Positions 9,511 through 22,854 of a stretch of DNA of 64,000 nt are shown here, piece after piece; the first letter of the stretch is position 1; the number at the start of each line of letters is the position of its first letter. The position numbers and the translations under genes were made by a program. The DNA comes from Todiramphus chloris collaris. Lineage: Eukaryota; Chordata; Aves; Coraciiformes; Alcedinidae. The notes below the pieces were generated by a model. It ran no database searches. It was not told where the DNA came from and saw only the letters and a list, made by a program, of their open reading frames with translations. Location of the stretch: contig JANVCC010000174.1 in NCBI GenBank assembly GCA_025345505.1, positions 4,622,893 through 4,686,892 of the forward strand, in the 5' to 3' direction.

Positions 9511-12500
9511 ATAAACGTCTCGTTAACGATCTTTGTGTTTGTTCCAACTCCCACTGAGGTCGTTGGGACTTTTTTTTTTGTTGAATTTACTGGATCGGGT
9601 TTTTTTTTCTTTTGCAAGCTTCAGATTTGGCTAAAAATCTTTTATTCCATCTCAGATACTTAAATATCTATATAAAGCTTTTGTTTACTGTAGTCTGGCA
9701 TTTTATTTCCTTTCTGGATAGTATTTAGTGTTTTTTATTTCACAGTGAATGGACCTTTTGGGCTCAATCATGTAAATTAATTTTTAAAAGTCTGTGCTTG
9801 AAGTTCATGTAGTATAAAATTGCTTTACTTTTTTTTTCCTGTTTATAGAAAAGGACTGGTTTCACTTTATTACATAAATGTGAAATAAAGAACATGCTCA
9901 ACTTACAAGTGTTCATACATTTTATTTTAGAATTATCACATAGGAATAAAATAAATTTAAATCCCTACATGGCACAATAGTCACATTTAAAAAGCAGTTG
10001 ATACCTCATGGAGAACTTTGAAAAGCCCTCTGCTCAGGAACAGTTCTGCTCATATATCCCATATATAACGAATAAAAAACAGATTTTTGTTACTTTGGGA
10101 GTTCTGAAATTCTTCCTGCTAGTATTTATCCAGTTAAGTATTTATCCAGATAAAGTTTAGAACAGAATTTGGCCTTTGTCTTCTTGTTTGTGATAGTCTC
10201 TACTAATGAGTGATTTTTAAAGCTGCTTGGTCCCAGCAGTTGAAGGTGAGACTTAGGGAAATTCATGTGAAGTCCTGGATGTGTCCTTAAGGAGATGCCT
10301 GAAGAGCTACTGATGCTTCCTCAGCCTTCTGGAGATAGCTGCTGGTTTGCCTTTTTTTCTGTGCAGCTAAAGCCCTTTAGGTAAATTCTAGTGCTTCTGC
10401 AAACAGTTTGTCGTCTGGGGTTTGTGATTATTTTAAACAAAAAAGCCAAATAGGTATCAGCCCGTTAAGTATGCCTCAGAAAACTCCCTTCTGGATTCTC
10501 TGTAGCTGGTCAGACAAGCAGCTGGATGATACAGATGTTAAAGGCCTATGTGTTTCAAAGTACGTATTTAATTTTCTCTTTACACTTAGGCGTTGCTCTT
10601 TAACTCCCCTTTAAGACAAAACAGCAATTTTGTGTAGTTCTTCAGTTAATGTGTAGACCTCCAAGCCCTGAAAGAGCAGAGGCTTGGCGCAGTGTCACAT
10701 GCGGAGCCTCCAGCCATAACCAGAAAGTTTCTTGTATGATCCAGGCATCAATACCCCAGCTTAATATTTATTTATTATTGTTATTATTATTATTTTCTTC
10801 TTTTTTTTTTCTTTTGTGATATCACTGTCTGCTCCAGTAGATCAGGAAAAGAAGGCCCACATTTGACACCTGTCTATAAATCTATTTTTACCCAATTGAT
10901 AGTAACTGTTTGGTGGTGGCTTGGCTTTTGTCTGTTTCTGTTTGGTTATTTATTTTTTTTTAAGTATCATTGTTTATCAGTTTGTGAAATAAGTCCTGAG
11001 GCATGAACCAGAGAAAGGTCCTGCTGCAGAATAAATTCTACTGAGCATCTCTTCTGTGTGTCTGTGCCTGTGCTGTCTGGTGACTTGCATGATGCTGCTG
11101 CATTTTGCTTCTTGGAAGAAGCTGGGCTCAGCCAGGGAAGCTGAGGTTCTCCCAGGGCAGGAACTCCAGTCCAATCACACAGCTGGAAACTGGGCACAGA
11201 GCACAGGGAGCTGGTTCTCTCTCCCATCCATACCCAGAGCCTTCTCTGGCAGGCACTGGAGAACCAGTACTTTAGGAGCTGGGGTGGGGGGAGAGAGGGA
11301 AACAGAACCAATGGAAGATTTCTGGAGTGTTGCTTTAGTTTGGAACCTTCCTTTCTTCCCTGATGAAAGGGTGCCTAACAGGGCAAGCTGAGGGTCACAT
11401 CTAACTCCAGACCACCATGAAACATGAATTCCACAGTGGATGTTTGCCTTTAGCCTTGTGTAGCTGGTCGCAGTTTTAAAGGAGCCTTCCCCGTAGTCAG
11501 ACATTTACTCACAAAAAGCAGCACTGCAGCCTGGCTGCTCAGAACCTGGAAGCTGCTGAGGTTCACAGTAGTCTTTCAGTTGGATTTGCTGGACTTTGGA
11601 GCAGGCCCTCAAGACACTGAACTCTTTGGGACATCTATACTATTTGCATATAAAGATTTTTTTTTGGTGGTTGTTCTTGTATCTGAGTATGCTTGTAATG
11701 CTCGTTAATGATTAGCCACCAAGAGCCTGGTATAAGATACACCTCTTTCCATGAAAGAAATCAGCCATGCCTTTGTCTCTGCTTCTAAAGTCCTTTTCCT
11801 GATGTGACCTGGCTTCTAAAGTATAGCTAAACAAATGTGGTTTTTCAACCTGTAACTTGAAGAGCTATATGCTCAGCTCCTCTCAAAGAGCCTGGAGGAA
11901 TGTGTATTTACTGCTCCTTCAGTATCCTGGCCTAAGTGGGATAATCCCATCCCACAGTCACATTTCAGTAATTGAAGACTGACGAGACAGCTTTGAGGAC
12001 TTCCCTGTCTCTCCCTCTGTTTATCTAGCTCGCAGTCGCAAGCTGTAGCTATGTAAAGGATCCTCTCCTTGTTGATGATGACAGATTCTAAATCTTCATT
12101 TTTAGTTCTTCCAGTGAAATTGCATCATGCACGTTTGAAATGAGAAGGATCCCTGAAAACACAGACAAATATCTACCTGCTGATTTATCTATCTGGAGAC
12201 TAAATGCTGGAAGAGTGGCCTTTGAGCTCAGTCTTGTGCCTCAGTGCTCACATTGGAACAAAAGGAAAAAAAAGGCACTCTGGAAAAATTACTGAATTCT
12301 CCTTGCAGTGTCAGGTTCCAAGATAATGATGTGTCTGTGTGTGAAAATATTAAATTGCAATAACATGCAGAGTGAGTGGCTTTCTGAATGGGGTATTCAG
12401 TTCACAGCTTGGACTATGCATAAAGCTAGTGAGTGACAGAATACAAATGGTGTCATAAAGCATCAGGGGAATTTACAGCCAGCCTCAATCTTTTTGATCT

Positions 12501-12990
12501 ATATTCTATCTATGGAGCGCTCTCAATCGATCTATCTTTAGTTAATGAAACAGTTAAACGTATTTAATTATTTATCACTGTTTAATGTCAAGAATTATCA
12601 AAACAGATTGTTTCCCCCGCACACACTTACAATTTAGAGTTCTTTAATACCTTTATGTACTAAAGTCTGGGATGTTTCCTGTCCAGGTACAATGTTTTAA
12701 AATGCATCTCTGCGTGTAGATGTTTTTAAATCACAATTGTTTGGTGAAAGCAGAGCCCGAGAGCATGCTTTCTTTCTGACTTTGCTTGTTTCTTACACAA
12801 GCTGCTTCTTTCTATTCCTCCCAGAAAAAAATAGGGAAACGAGAATTCAGTTGAGAAATGAAATGGAGCAGGACAGTTCTCAGAGGGTGTGGGTTGACAA
12901 TAACAAAGAGCCAAGTAGAAAAATCTTTCTGAAAGTGAGCTTGCTATGTCCATCCTCTTTGTGCCTAGAAATCAGTGCCAGAAGGGTTTA
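9511..12990. other. AT-rich non-coding sequence, no gene recognised
   Basis: The first part (9550-10170) is strongly AT-rich with many T runs. A (TTA)n/T-rich microsatellite lies at 10765-10816. From about 10.9 to 11.5 kb the composition is closer to average, with overlapping 109-114 codon frames on opposite strands (11175-11504, 10967-11311) that show no domain. An AT-rich block with ATTTAATTATTTA-type words around 12.4-12.7 kb may be regulatory. No RNA gene was seen. Confidence 0.6.
10765..10816. repeat. (TTA)n and T-rich microsatellite
   Basis: Imperfect TTA/TTTA units pass into a CTTC-containing T run. Low-complexity; no element body is recognised around it. Confidence 0.75.
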
Positions 12991-15900
12991 GAGAGCTCCC
13001 TTAATGACCACGTCTAAAGATTAAGTGTGCCACGTGTTCCTGTAGCTTCCCACCGTCTGGGTCTTCTCACATGTGGATGGATTTATATAAAATATTCTAT
13101 GCCAGCTCTCCAGAAAGAGCCTTGAAGCTGCTGCCCCTTCCTGCTGGCAGGTGCAGGGCACACAGATAACCTGAGGAAATCTCAGCATTGCAACCCTCCC
13201 AGGACCTCTGCCTCTCCTCCCCTCTCCCCCAGCAGAGGTGTTAATCGTCGCCCTCCGAGGGCTGTGGTGAGCTTCTAAAAGCCCCAGTTTGTTACTGAAT
13301 CTCATCTGCTAATTCTGGGCTGGAGGTAGGTGTTTGGGATCCCCCTCTGCCATACCACCTGGGTCTTCTGCTGCCTGCTTTGATAAGAAATCATTCTTTC
13401 TTCTCTCCCTAAGCTCTCTCTTTACCAGTGGTTTTAAATTGCTTCCCACTCCTGTCAGACTACCCTTGTTCAAAGAGAAATGTGGAGGAGGTGGATGGTT
13501 CCAGTAAGTATTAGGAGTCCATTACCAGAGGACTGGATCCTGTTGGGATCTCTCGGGAGACACCCCTCCTTGTCCCACCAAACAGAGTCTGGCATTGTGA
13601 GCGGAAAGGGCAGGGGGATAAAGGAATCCAGCCTCGCTTTTCTCGGACAAAGAAACCTCAATACTTGTATTCAGCGGAAAATGGAATAATATTTCTGGGC
13701 TTGCTTTGAAAGCCACAGCCACGGGCTACTTCGTGCACTGCGGATGGTTTCTGCATGAGGACGAACGTTTTTCCAGAGCAGAGGACTTTACATGTGAAAA
13801 GAGATTAAAGGAACCTCAGTGCCAGCATCTCAAGCATTTTGGGGCTTACCAGAAGTGTCGGTGTTGCTGCGGAGTGATGTGCCAGGCAGGACTAACCCCC
13901 TGCCTGCTGCGTGGCATCACTCACTGCACTGAGCTGGGGGAAGCCACCTGCCCTCCTAGAAATGACCATTTTCAGTACTGTAGGCCAAAAACTCACTGTG
14001 CTGTTAGATTAGTGCATTTGATTTTATGTCTACAGCTAACCAAGAGCAGAATTTTCAATGCAAGGTGTCAGAGCCAGAGGAGAAGGTTTTATTATCAGAA
14101 ATGGCCAATGAGGCCCTTCAGAAGAGGGGTTTCTGCCTTCAATGTCTCGCAGGAAGTTTAATGATGGGTGTTGTAGATGAATGGACTTGAGTTTAAGATG
14201 AGAAATCCCCATTTTCCAGTGGGACAGGAGTTGCTGGGACTGAAATCTCCACATTGGGTGAACCAGGCAGAATGTTTTGATGGCTACAGTCATCATTCTG
14301 GTCCTGAACTCTTCAGCAAATGTGTATTTCAGAGCAAGTGGCTTTATTTACTAAGGTAACGTTATGCTTGGAGAGAAACGTTGGTGTAATGGAGCCTGAG
14401 CTTACGGTCCTCTGTTTTCCCACCTGCCTACTTCTGGCTCTCAGAAGAGCAGGCAGAATAAAGATAAGAGAGGGGATGCAGAAAAAAGGCACCACTCTCA
14501 AAATAGCCCTCTTCTGTACACGTTTTTCTCTGCATAACATAGGCTCTTTTGCCAAAACTTTTTCACTCTTTTTTTTTTTAATCTGACTTCCAAAATCTAT
14601 TGCTGGTTTGTGTTTGAAGCAGTGTGTAGCTGTGTTGGGGAGCATTGACCATCTTGAAATGCAACTGGAATTGTTCTGACCTTAGACCCTCCAAAACCAG
14701 GGCTGGGAGCTTGAGAGTTGGTTGTTCTTGCTGCTAACTGCAGTCTCAAAACTAAATAAATGCACATCTAAAAACCAAACTCCATTTTTGAAACGCGTGA
14801 GCTACATCACTCAGATGAAAGCAAAAACATTTTTTTTCTGTCCTCTAGAACTGATATTTTCATTTCTAATCCCTTAAAAACTGCAGTAATTTTGGTTGTC
14901 GTACTCAAGTTTGCACGTGGAAACACGTGGTACTCGTGCTGCACTGGGATGTGGGTGGGATTTCTCTGCTTGCATTCAGAAAAAGGGGGAAAAAAAAATC
15001 AACAGAAATTTCTGTATCTGTGTGAGTATGATATTGTGCCTCAGATTCCTTCCAGACTACAGCCACTACTTCCGTGGGTCAAATTTCCTTTTAGCTTCAT
15101 CTCTTGGAAGCAAGAAGTGGTGCTTGTTGAGACAAACGCTTCAGGTGTGTTGTTATTCCTCTCCACCTTTCCCTCCCGTGGTGAAACAGAGATGCTTGGA
15201 TCCCTTGGTACAAGCTTTGTAGCATCTGAACTATTAAAGGACTGTAACAATTGTTGTTTGAGGCACCTACCTGTAGGACCTGAGTCCTTTCTGATGCCAT
15301 TTTAGTTAAAACAGGGTATTTTTTTCCTGTCAAGCCACGGTGTCTGGAGAAGGCAGTTCCCAGGAGCTGTGTGGCACCGACAGACTCTATTTCAGAGGTC
15401 AGTCCTGGGCACAGACCATTCCCTGGCGTAGCAGGGAGGTTATTTATAGTGCTACAGATGTCTCAGTGGAAGAAAAATCAGAGTCCATAACGTCATATTA
15501 AAAATATCGATAAATTATTGATTATTATTTTAGCCCAGGCTTCGAGTGTGAGTAACCGGTTTCCATAAATCACGCGATGCCTCCCGGCCTCGGGCGGAAC
15601 AGAATGTCACTGTGCAGGCAGGTTTCATTTAGGAAGTAAAAACCTGGCTGCGTTTCAGAAAGCGATGAGTGAGGCTGATGGTCAATGCCAACTGCCAAGG
15701 CTGACACAAGCGCAGAATCCAGATGCTCGCATTGTTCAGCTGCTGCTTCCCTGCCAAGGCAGGTGACAGTTCCTAAATGGTTTTGATGTCTGAGTAGAAG
15801 GTTGCTCAGAATAGGATCTTTCAGCAAACGTATTTGTAAGTCTTCATCGCGCCGCGCTGACTCCCAGGGCACGGTTCCGTACGGACAGGGCAGCAGCGTC

Positions 15901-16870
15901 AGTGCCGGGACCTCCTCTGAGAGGATAACGAGCTGCAAAGGCTCCCAGCGCTCGCTTCTCGGTCACGGAAAGCATCTTTATTTTAAAGGTTACTTCTGAA
16001 TGAGTTCTGCCTACACAGTTACTGCAGGAGCAGTCGCTGGCAAAAGGAGTTGTCGTGAGTCAGCACTGGTGTTTTAGGAATGGTCTCCTGGGCTGCTACG
16101 GAGCTGATTTGCACTAGGGGATAAATAGGCAACATCTAAACGGCTTTGGAGGAGGGGGACAGCTGGAATGACAGGAGACATGAGCTTTAAAAGGCAAACC
16201 TTTTTATAAGGGAAATGAACTCCGAGTTATTTTGCAGTTGCATAAAAAGCCCAAGTTCTCTTCTACCTTGACCCACACATTGTAAAGATCCGTGAGAGAA
16301 GTTAGAGCTAAAATGAATATATGGCTAAAGTGAGATGATCTTTCTCATTCTGGGAACAAATCCACTGTGTCGTGGGGTTTTCCTTGTTTATTTGTTTTAA
16401 GGTTTATTGTGCTTTCCTTGTGTCATCCAAAATAGCTGTGAAGATTTGAATTACTTCAGCTTCAGTAATTATTAATTCTAAGGTATTATCCTTTGTTAAA
16501 CTTTGAAACAAACATGTTTGTTGTGAAAACTTACGTACGGAAGGGGAAACATTTGTTAAAAGATAAAGTAATCCCAGCGTCGACCCAGGAGTCAGACGTT
16601 TATTCCTGTTATTTCTTGGTTTCATTTCTTCTTTCCTTCATTGCAAGAATGTCTGTCTTCTGTAGGAGAGGGAAAGTGCTGTAGTATTGTCCCTATGTGC
16701 TCCTGATTGATTTTTATTAAAGCCCTGTAACCGAGAGTCACTGGGCCACGTGCTGATTTGTTACATACAGGAAAAAAGTCCCCCAGACAAAATTGCCCAA
16801 CCCCAAAAGCCCTGAGCTGTGTGAGGGATTCCCAGCGCCGGTTTCTGCAGGCCTGGTGGCTTTGGAGGAA
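12991..16870. other. Non-coding sequence, no gene recognised
   Basis: Ordinary unique sequence. The longest frame is 151 codons at 13706-14161 (+). It is Cys-rich in part but has no recognisable domain, no clear splice boundaries and a competing minus-strand frame, so I do not call it. The tandem CACGTG pair at 14914-14929 lies here. A part around 15.48-15.62 kb combines AT-rich words with CpGs and may be a short conserved element. Confidence 0.6.
14914..14929. promoter_or_regulatory. Tandem CACGTG E-boxes, 10-bp spacing
   Basis: Two perfect CACGTG hexamers at 14914-14919 and 14924-14929 are separated by GAAA, which puts them one helical turn apart on the same DNA face. CACGTG is bound by bHLH-leucine zipper factors (USF, MYC/MAX, MITF/TFE) and by CLOCK-BMAL1. 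Known tandem clock E-boxes usually have 6-7 bp spacers, so the 4-bp spacer here does not fit that type exactly. Confidence 0.4.
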
Positions 16871-16879
16871 TCTCCAGTC

Positions 16880-17450
16880 CCTGGCAGTTGTCGGAAGCAA
16901 ATGCCAAAGCTTTTGAAGTCTCCCCCATTTACATGCGGCATGAGTTTCCCGTTTGATTAAACAAATGATGCTTTGCTTAATTTGTCTATGTTGGCTATTT
17001 TTATGAAATATGCACTTAATTAAGAGAAATACAGAAACATGTTTATTCTCAAGATTTATGCGAAAAATGAGAACCCCACTGAAATTTCCAGTAGTGAAGC
17101 AATTAAGTAATGGAATTCCACAGTATAAACATAGTATAATTCAACTATAAAACCGATGTCTAAGTAATGTTAATGAGCTGACTTGAAGCTGCAAAAAGCT
17201 GGAAAAGTTCACAGTTACAGATGAACACTGACTTTGTTCTGAATTCTAACTGAGATAAAGTTCGTTTGCATGAGGAGCAGCCTGCGCTCCCGGTCCAAGC
17301 TCTGTCCCGTGTGCAGCCTGTCAAGCTGAGCATCAGCTAAAGGTCCGGGGAGCGAAGCTGGCTGGGACTGTCTCTCCGTTTGGTATGTGTAGCTCTGATC
17401 CGTAACAGCATTGTTAGACAAATTATAATTTGCTCAATTAAGCAGTGTTT
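16880..17450. promoter_or_regulatory. Candidate conserved non-coding element
   Basis: AT-rich, non-repetitive sequence with TTAATTAAG, ATTTAC and TTTGCATGA-type words and retained CpGs near 17250-17350. The appearance fits an old enhancer; conservation cannot be shown from this sequence alone. A 68-codon minus frame at 17215-17421 has no domain. Confidence 0.35.
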
Positions 17451-20400
17451 GCAGAGGGAGATAAGGGAGCAGCAGTGCTGTGAAGAAAATAGTTCTACAG
17501 TTTCACAAGGCTTCCTATAAATTACCAGTTCGAAGGAGCAGACAAGTCAGGTTCTCACTGATTTCTTGTTAGAAGTTTGAATATACAACAGTCCACAAAA
17601 AAATAATAATAAATAAAAACCATAGTGCCCCCTCCAGAAAACAAAAGCTAGAAACTCCTCTTCTCCATCAGAGCCCCCAGACAAGCTCTGTGTCTGGACT
17701 GACAGTTTGCAAAATTTAAAGCTGCTTGTTTAAATAAATATTTTTTTGCAGTAACTACTTAAATATTCAATTTGCCGAAATGTAACGCAGAGCCCGAGAG
17801 CCATAAATCAGGAGCGGCGTATGCAGGAGGAAGCACACACCAACCTGCTACGCTAGCAAGGTTCCAACGTGAAAATCGGCAATCTTTAATTTTATTTTTT
17901 TAATTTAAACCTGAACTCTGAATTTACGTTGAAATCTGGCAAACGTTGGAAGAAATCCTGTAGCCAGAAATTTTCATCTCCCCCTCGCAGCCCCTGGGTT
18001 GTGATGGAGCTCCTCAGGAGCACAGAGGGGATGGGGCATCTGCAGTGGCACGTTTGGGGAACCCGGTTTGATTTGCACGGTATTCTTTTCCTTTGGCACT
18101 AGTTCTGACCTGATCCCCCCCCTCGAAATTCATATCTCTCTTGGAAAGTTTCTCTCCAATCTTACTCCAGAGTGTTTAGGAAGCAGTTTGCTGGGCAGGT
18201 GTGTTTGCAGTGCCGAGGTAAACCCTGCCAGCCCTGGCTGCGCGGAGCTGGAGTTAACGTTTCTCTTAAAGCTGCGTTTCCAGCCGGGTCCTGGGGGATT
18301 TCGCTGCACTCTGGCCTCCATGCTACATTTTCTTTTCTTTTTCTCATTCCACTTCAGAATGTTGTTTCTGTCACCTTCTCAGCCTAGTAAATAGCACGCT
18401 GAAGATTTATGATGTTTAAACTTTTAATGCCATAACATATTTTATGCATTTTTCACAGCATTATTCAGATGTGTTATGTTATGGTTAGTTCAAGTTCTAG
18501 TGCAACTGCTCCGAGGAACTCTTTCCTTGTGGGTAGTTCCTCTTTGCCAAATAGTATTTGCACTTGCTTCAGAGGGGGAGGGAAGGAATGTTCCATAAAT
18601 GTTGCACAGGATTAAACCCGTGGATGGCCAAACCATTATGGATGGAGACTAACAGACTGAACGTGCAGCCCGGAGGAACCACGAACCACAGTTTAGCTTT
18701 GCGAGGCAATCTGTGCTTGCCACTTCCAGGCTTTCCCACTCTGAACGCAGTGCGGACCGGCTCTGTCAGAGTTCAGGGAGGGTGGCAAGGCTCCCATGCA
18801 GGGGGGCTGAAGAGAGCAGTGGGTGAAGAGTCCGTGCGTTCGTTCAGGTGGACGTGAGAGTCTTCGTCTTGGGTGCTTTCACGCTGAACTTTTTGCCATA
18901 CCTCTGGCAGCTTTGCTGATTGCTCTCCCCTGGAGTGATTCTGAGCATCCCCTTGTTTCGGGTGTTTTGTGCCGTGGTAAAATGGTCATCCTCACTGTGC
19001 TGCTGGGATTGTCTGCTTCTGGTGTATTTTACACAGGAAAACATGTCGGCAGAGTTGTGTAAGCATTGCACAGTGCCAAGAAGGGCTGTAGTCAGCTTTT
19101 CAGGACCAAAAGTCCTGGTCTTTTTCATGCATTGTTCCTATTAAATATAGGACTATTAAAAAGAAAAGAAAACAAACTCTCATAGAATTAATTAATTGTG
19201 GGGCACATCTGCTTGCCCTGAGTTGCTTTCACAGTGATACTAATTCTTCTGTGAGGTTTCATGAGTTTATAAAACATTAACTACTTCTAAAAGAACAACA
19301 AACATTGTTCTCTCCTCATACAGATCCTAAAACCCAGCTACCAGATGGACCAAGACCTGTACCCAGCAAGGGAATATTAATTTTGATGGAGAGAGACTCA
19401 GTGTTCTGGATATTAAGTTATATGCCTTGGGAAATGCAGCACAGTAGATGTGTGTTTGTGCTGAGTAGCGTCTTTGTCTTTCGCATATAAGAACACTAAT
19501 TAAAATATAATGTAAAAAACTGGAGTATGCTGGTTACGGTTTAGTATGCTGCTAAGGTAAATAAAAATGAAACAAAAGATACATATATTGGGTCATTAAA
19601 AGCGCATTGTTAAATCGCTTTATGCCACAAAATTTCCAAATTAAAAGCTGAACAGAAATACATCTGGAATGGGACCCAAAAGCAGATTACTGTTCCTTTG
19701 CCCGGAGATCTGCCTTCAGTCCACGGTTCATTTGCGCTGCCGGTAACCACTGTGCAGAGCAACACAAGCAAGCACAGCTCCTGGAACCGTACCTCGCAAA
19801 GTTTCCTTTTTACAACATCTCCAGTGGTCCAGCACAACCCCTCACGGTTTCACCCCAAGGCTGGGAGAGCTGAACTCCATATGCTGTCTGGTGCTTCGGA
19901 TATAAGGTCCCTTTTAATGTGTTCAAAACAGAAACAGCTTGGAATATTAACTTAGCTGTACCTTACAGCTTGCAGTGCGTAACGAGGAAAGTAGACAAGC
20001 TGTCAAACTTCGCAATTAAGACGGATCCTTTCCAATTTAAAACGTGCAATATCGCCTACGAAACCGAACTGTTTGGTGGTGTTTAATCCGAGCATGTTAC
20101 TGATGGCAGAGTAGCGCGGGGTTGCAATGGCAAACCAGCACCAGCTCATTTTGGTTTTATCTCCTGCATGAGCAAGTCTGTGACCCCCCTTCTGCTTTTT
20201 GGATGCCATAACATATGGAACACCCATGTGTTCCATAGTTGCAGCCCCTTGGCTGCTTAATGGCCAAAGCAGGTGGAGGGGAAACTGTCCCCTCCGGAGT
20301 TGCAGGAGGTTCTCTGTGTCTCTGTTGGTTGGGGGTGGTACCTCTCTGGGATGGGGAAAGGACACGTGCCTGAAATGCATCCAGATTGCTGGAAGCAGTT

Positions 20401-22065
20401 CCCTGGCACTGGACTCTGAACCCTGTGTTCTGCCCAGGGAACAGACTGGTGTCTAGGGCCACTGTCTGCTTCAGGAACTGGGCATCTTTCATGTGGAAAC
20501 TGGGAAGGAAGCTTCCTCTGAGAACTGATGGAAACAGCGATAAAAACCAAGGCACCCTTTCTCGCTCAGCACCGTAGCAGGCTCACGGAGTCTTAAGATG
20601 ACCACGGGGTTCTAACTATTTCTCTCCATCCAGTCAGGGTACTGCAGAGCAACACAGCCTGGTCATCTTGGCACTTTAGGAAGGTTGAATCCAAAGCCCA
20701 CCATAATCTATAAAGATCTTTCCCTTAGAGACACCCAGTTCTGGATTTGTTCTTCAGTATGGGAATGCAATAACTTGTCCTTGGTACCTGCAGTATTGGC
20801 CTCCTTATTAATAAATGTCTTTCTGGGCAGAAATCCAAGGTTGAAGGCCTAGGGTACAATAAAGGTTACCAAAGGTCCCTTTATTGCCACTCTATTGCCT
20901 TAACAGTATTTACTTAATTCCCCTCCAGAATCTTCTCCTAGTCTTCCTGGCATAGAACGTGGCCACCTTGGTAAGGAAAGAGGAAAGGGGAAAAAAAAAA
21001 AAAGAAAGATCTTTCTTTGTGCCACTATCCCCCTGAAGAAAAAAAAAGCTTAACATCTGATTTAGGTTTACTGAAATAACAACAGATGTTTATCTTGTAT
21101 TGTATGGCACATGGCACTACATCTCATAAACCCCCTCCTGGAGCTTAAAGCAGAGTTTCTGGTCCCTCATTTGGACACTTGCAGGCTTTGTGCTTTTTTT
21201 TAAATGTTTTCGTTTCTCTGGAGCTTAATCTGCTACCAAAGTATTTATAAGTATCACGTTATAAACCGTGAAACAAGGAATAGCAAAGGAGATTTTCAAT
21301 ACTTCCTTCCCCTAAGCACAGGGCTATGCAGCTACTTACCTGCAGCCTCAAATAATGAAAAAACTGTGCAAACTTTCTATAGGTTTTCATTAAGAAAAAT
21401 CCACTTGGAGTATGGGATTGGGGACAGATCAAGAGGGGAAAAAAACATCGTGCCTTGTGGGAAGCAAAAACTGGGAAGGAAAAATGTAGGGGAAAAAATA
21501 CCTATTTTTATGTGACTTGTAAAAAGTGAAACATTTTCAGTTCTAAAATCTATGTATATTTTGCTGTGAAAATAGTGAATGCCTGTCGCTGGTGTAAATT
21601 TTTTATATTCATACACACAGACGCTTAATTCTGCTCGTTGCAACTGCAGAAAACTCTGCTGCATGCCAGAAATGACAAGTTTCTTCCAGCGCTAATCTGT
21701 AAGTGTTTGAAAATGCCAACATTCTCAGTATTTGCATGGGAAGAGGAGTGAAATTCAGACTAGTAATTTCACACAACTCTTCTCGGGGCATTAAAGGATT
21801 AATGCTGGGTTAAGGAGAGATACTGTTCGTGTCAGAAGGTAGGCTGCTAGTGTTTCTGGTGAGGAAATAAAACAATGAAAGAAAACAGCGAAAGGAGAGG
21901 CTGGAAGATGTGAAGGGCACAGCAGGCAAGGTGGCAACTCCGTGGTGACCCTGACTGGAGGACTTTCCGTGAAGGATCTAGCCAGGCAGTAGGGAGGCAG
22001 CAGGTTCCTTCCTCTCTGCAGAATGTTCTAGAGACGCCACGTTATTGTCCTCAACTGAGACAGAT
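17451..22065. other. Non-coding sequence, no gene recognised
   Basis: Unique sequence of mixed composition. A CCATAAATCA word at 17801-17810 matches a posterior-Hox/CDX-type site (TTTATGG on the other strand). An AT-rich block at 18390-18500, with TTATGCATTTTT and TGTTATGTTATGG words, looks enhancer-like. An A13 run lies at 20991-21003. Overlapping frames at 20003-20577 on both strands (up to 132 codons) are without domains and not called. Confidence 0.6.
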
Positions 22066-22069
22066 TTTG

Positions 22070-22800
22070 GGATATTTTCTACATCCTTTTGAGCTCCACC
22101 AATCCATGAATGATTTGGCTTCTTTTTTAACACACTCTCTAAAGGCATGGTTTATTTTATCTTTGAATAGATGCAGCCCTCCTTTGTTTCCTCCGCTGAA
22201 TTCTTTATTTATTATTTCCTAAAATGATTTGATTTTCCCCCTCCTCCAAAACACATATGATTGCAATAAGCAGATACAAAATAGAACCGAGAAACAAAAG
22301 GCTGAACATGCTGATAATGTACATTTGGTTTGTATTTATGGTTTTAAGATGTGTTTTAATTGGTTCACTACCAACATCCTGTAACTTTCAGTCGGTCAGA
22401 AGAGAAACCTGTTTCATTTTAAAGTCAGTTCGTCTCTTGCCTCTTTCGGCCGAGAGCAGCGTGTAAGCCCCTACTGTGGTATCTTCAAATATAATTTCAT
22501 TAAGGCATTTAAATACGGGGGATTGTAATACATCTTGTTTTGCTGCTCTCCGTTGGATTTCATCGTGAGTCGGGTTTTTAAAAGAGCAGCAACGCAAAAC
22601 ACATTTGGCTGCTTTGTAACACAAACCTTCGTGCGTAATTCCTAGCGAAAACGTGCAGCTATAAACCCAGGAATAAACTGTTGGCCTGTTATTCCAGAAG
22701 CTTAATCTACTTAGTTTAATGGACAGAAAGTGAAAAGGTGACATGAATGTCATCTTAAAGTACTTACCTGACAACTAAATCTGGTTCAATAGACCAAAGG
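22070..22800. promoter_or_regulatory. Candidate conserved non-coding element block
   Basis: AT-rich sequence with many ATTTA/TTAAT words and interspersed CpGs, no simple repeats and no retroposon similarity. It ends beside a T-box-like AGGTGTGA word at 22798-22805. The block is a good candidate enhancer region, but this is judged from texture only. The 128-codon minus frame at 22388-22774 has no recognisable domain. Confidence 0.35.
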
Positions 22801-22854
22801 TGTGACAACACCCTATTTAATACAAGACTTTATTAAAAAAAAATAAAATAGGAA

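Noticed and set aside
13706-14161. 151-codon frame with several Cys residues
   Set aside because: No recognisable domain or zinc-finger spacing, no splice signals that convince, and an overlapping minus-strand frame.
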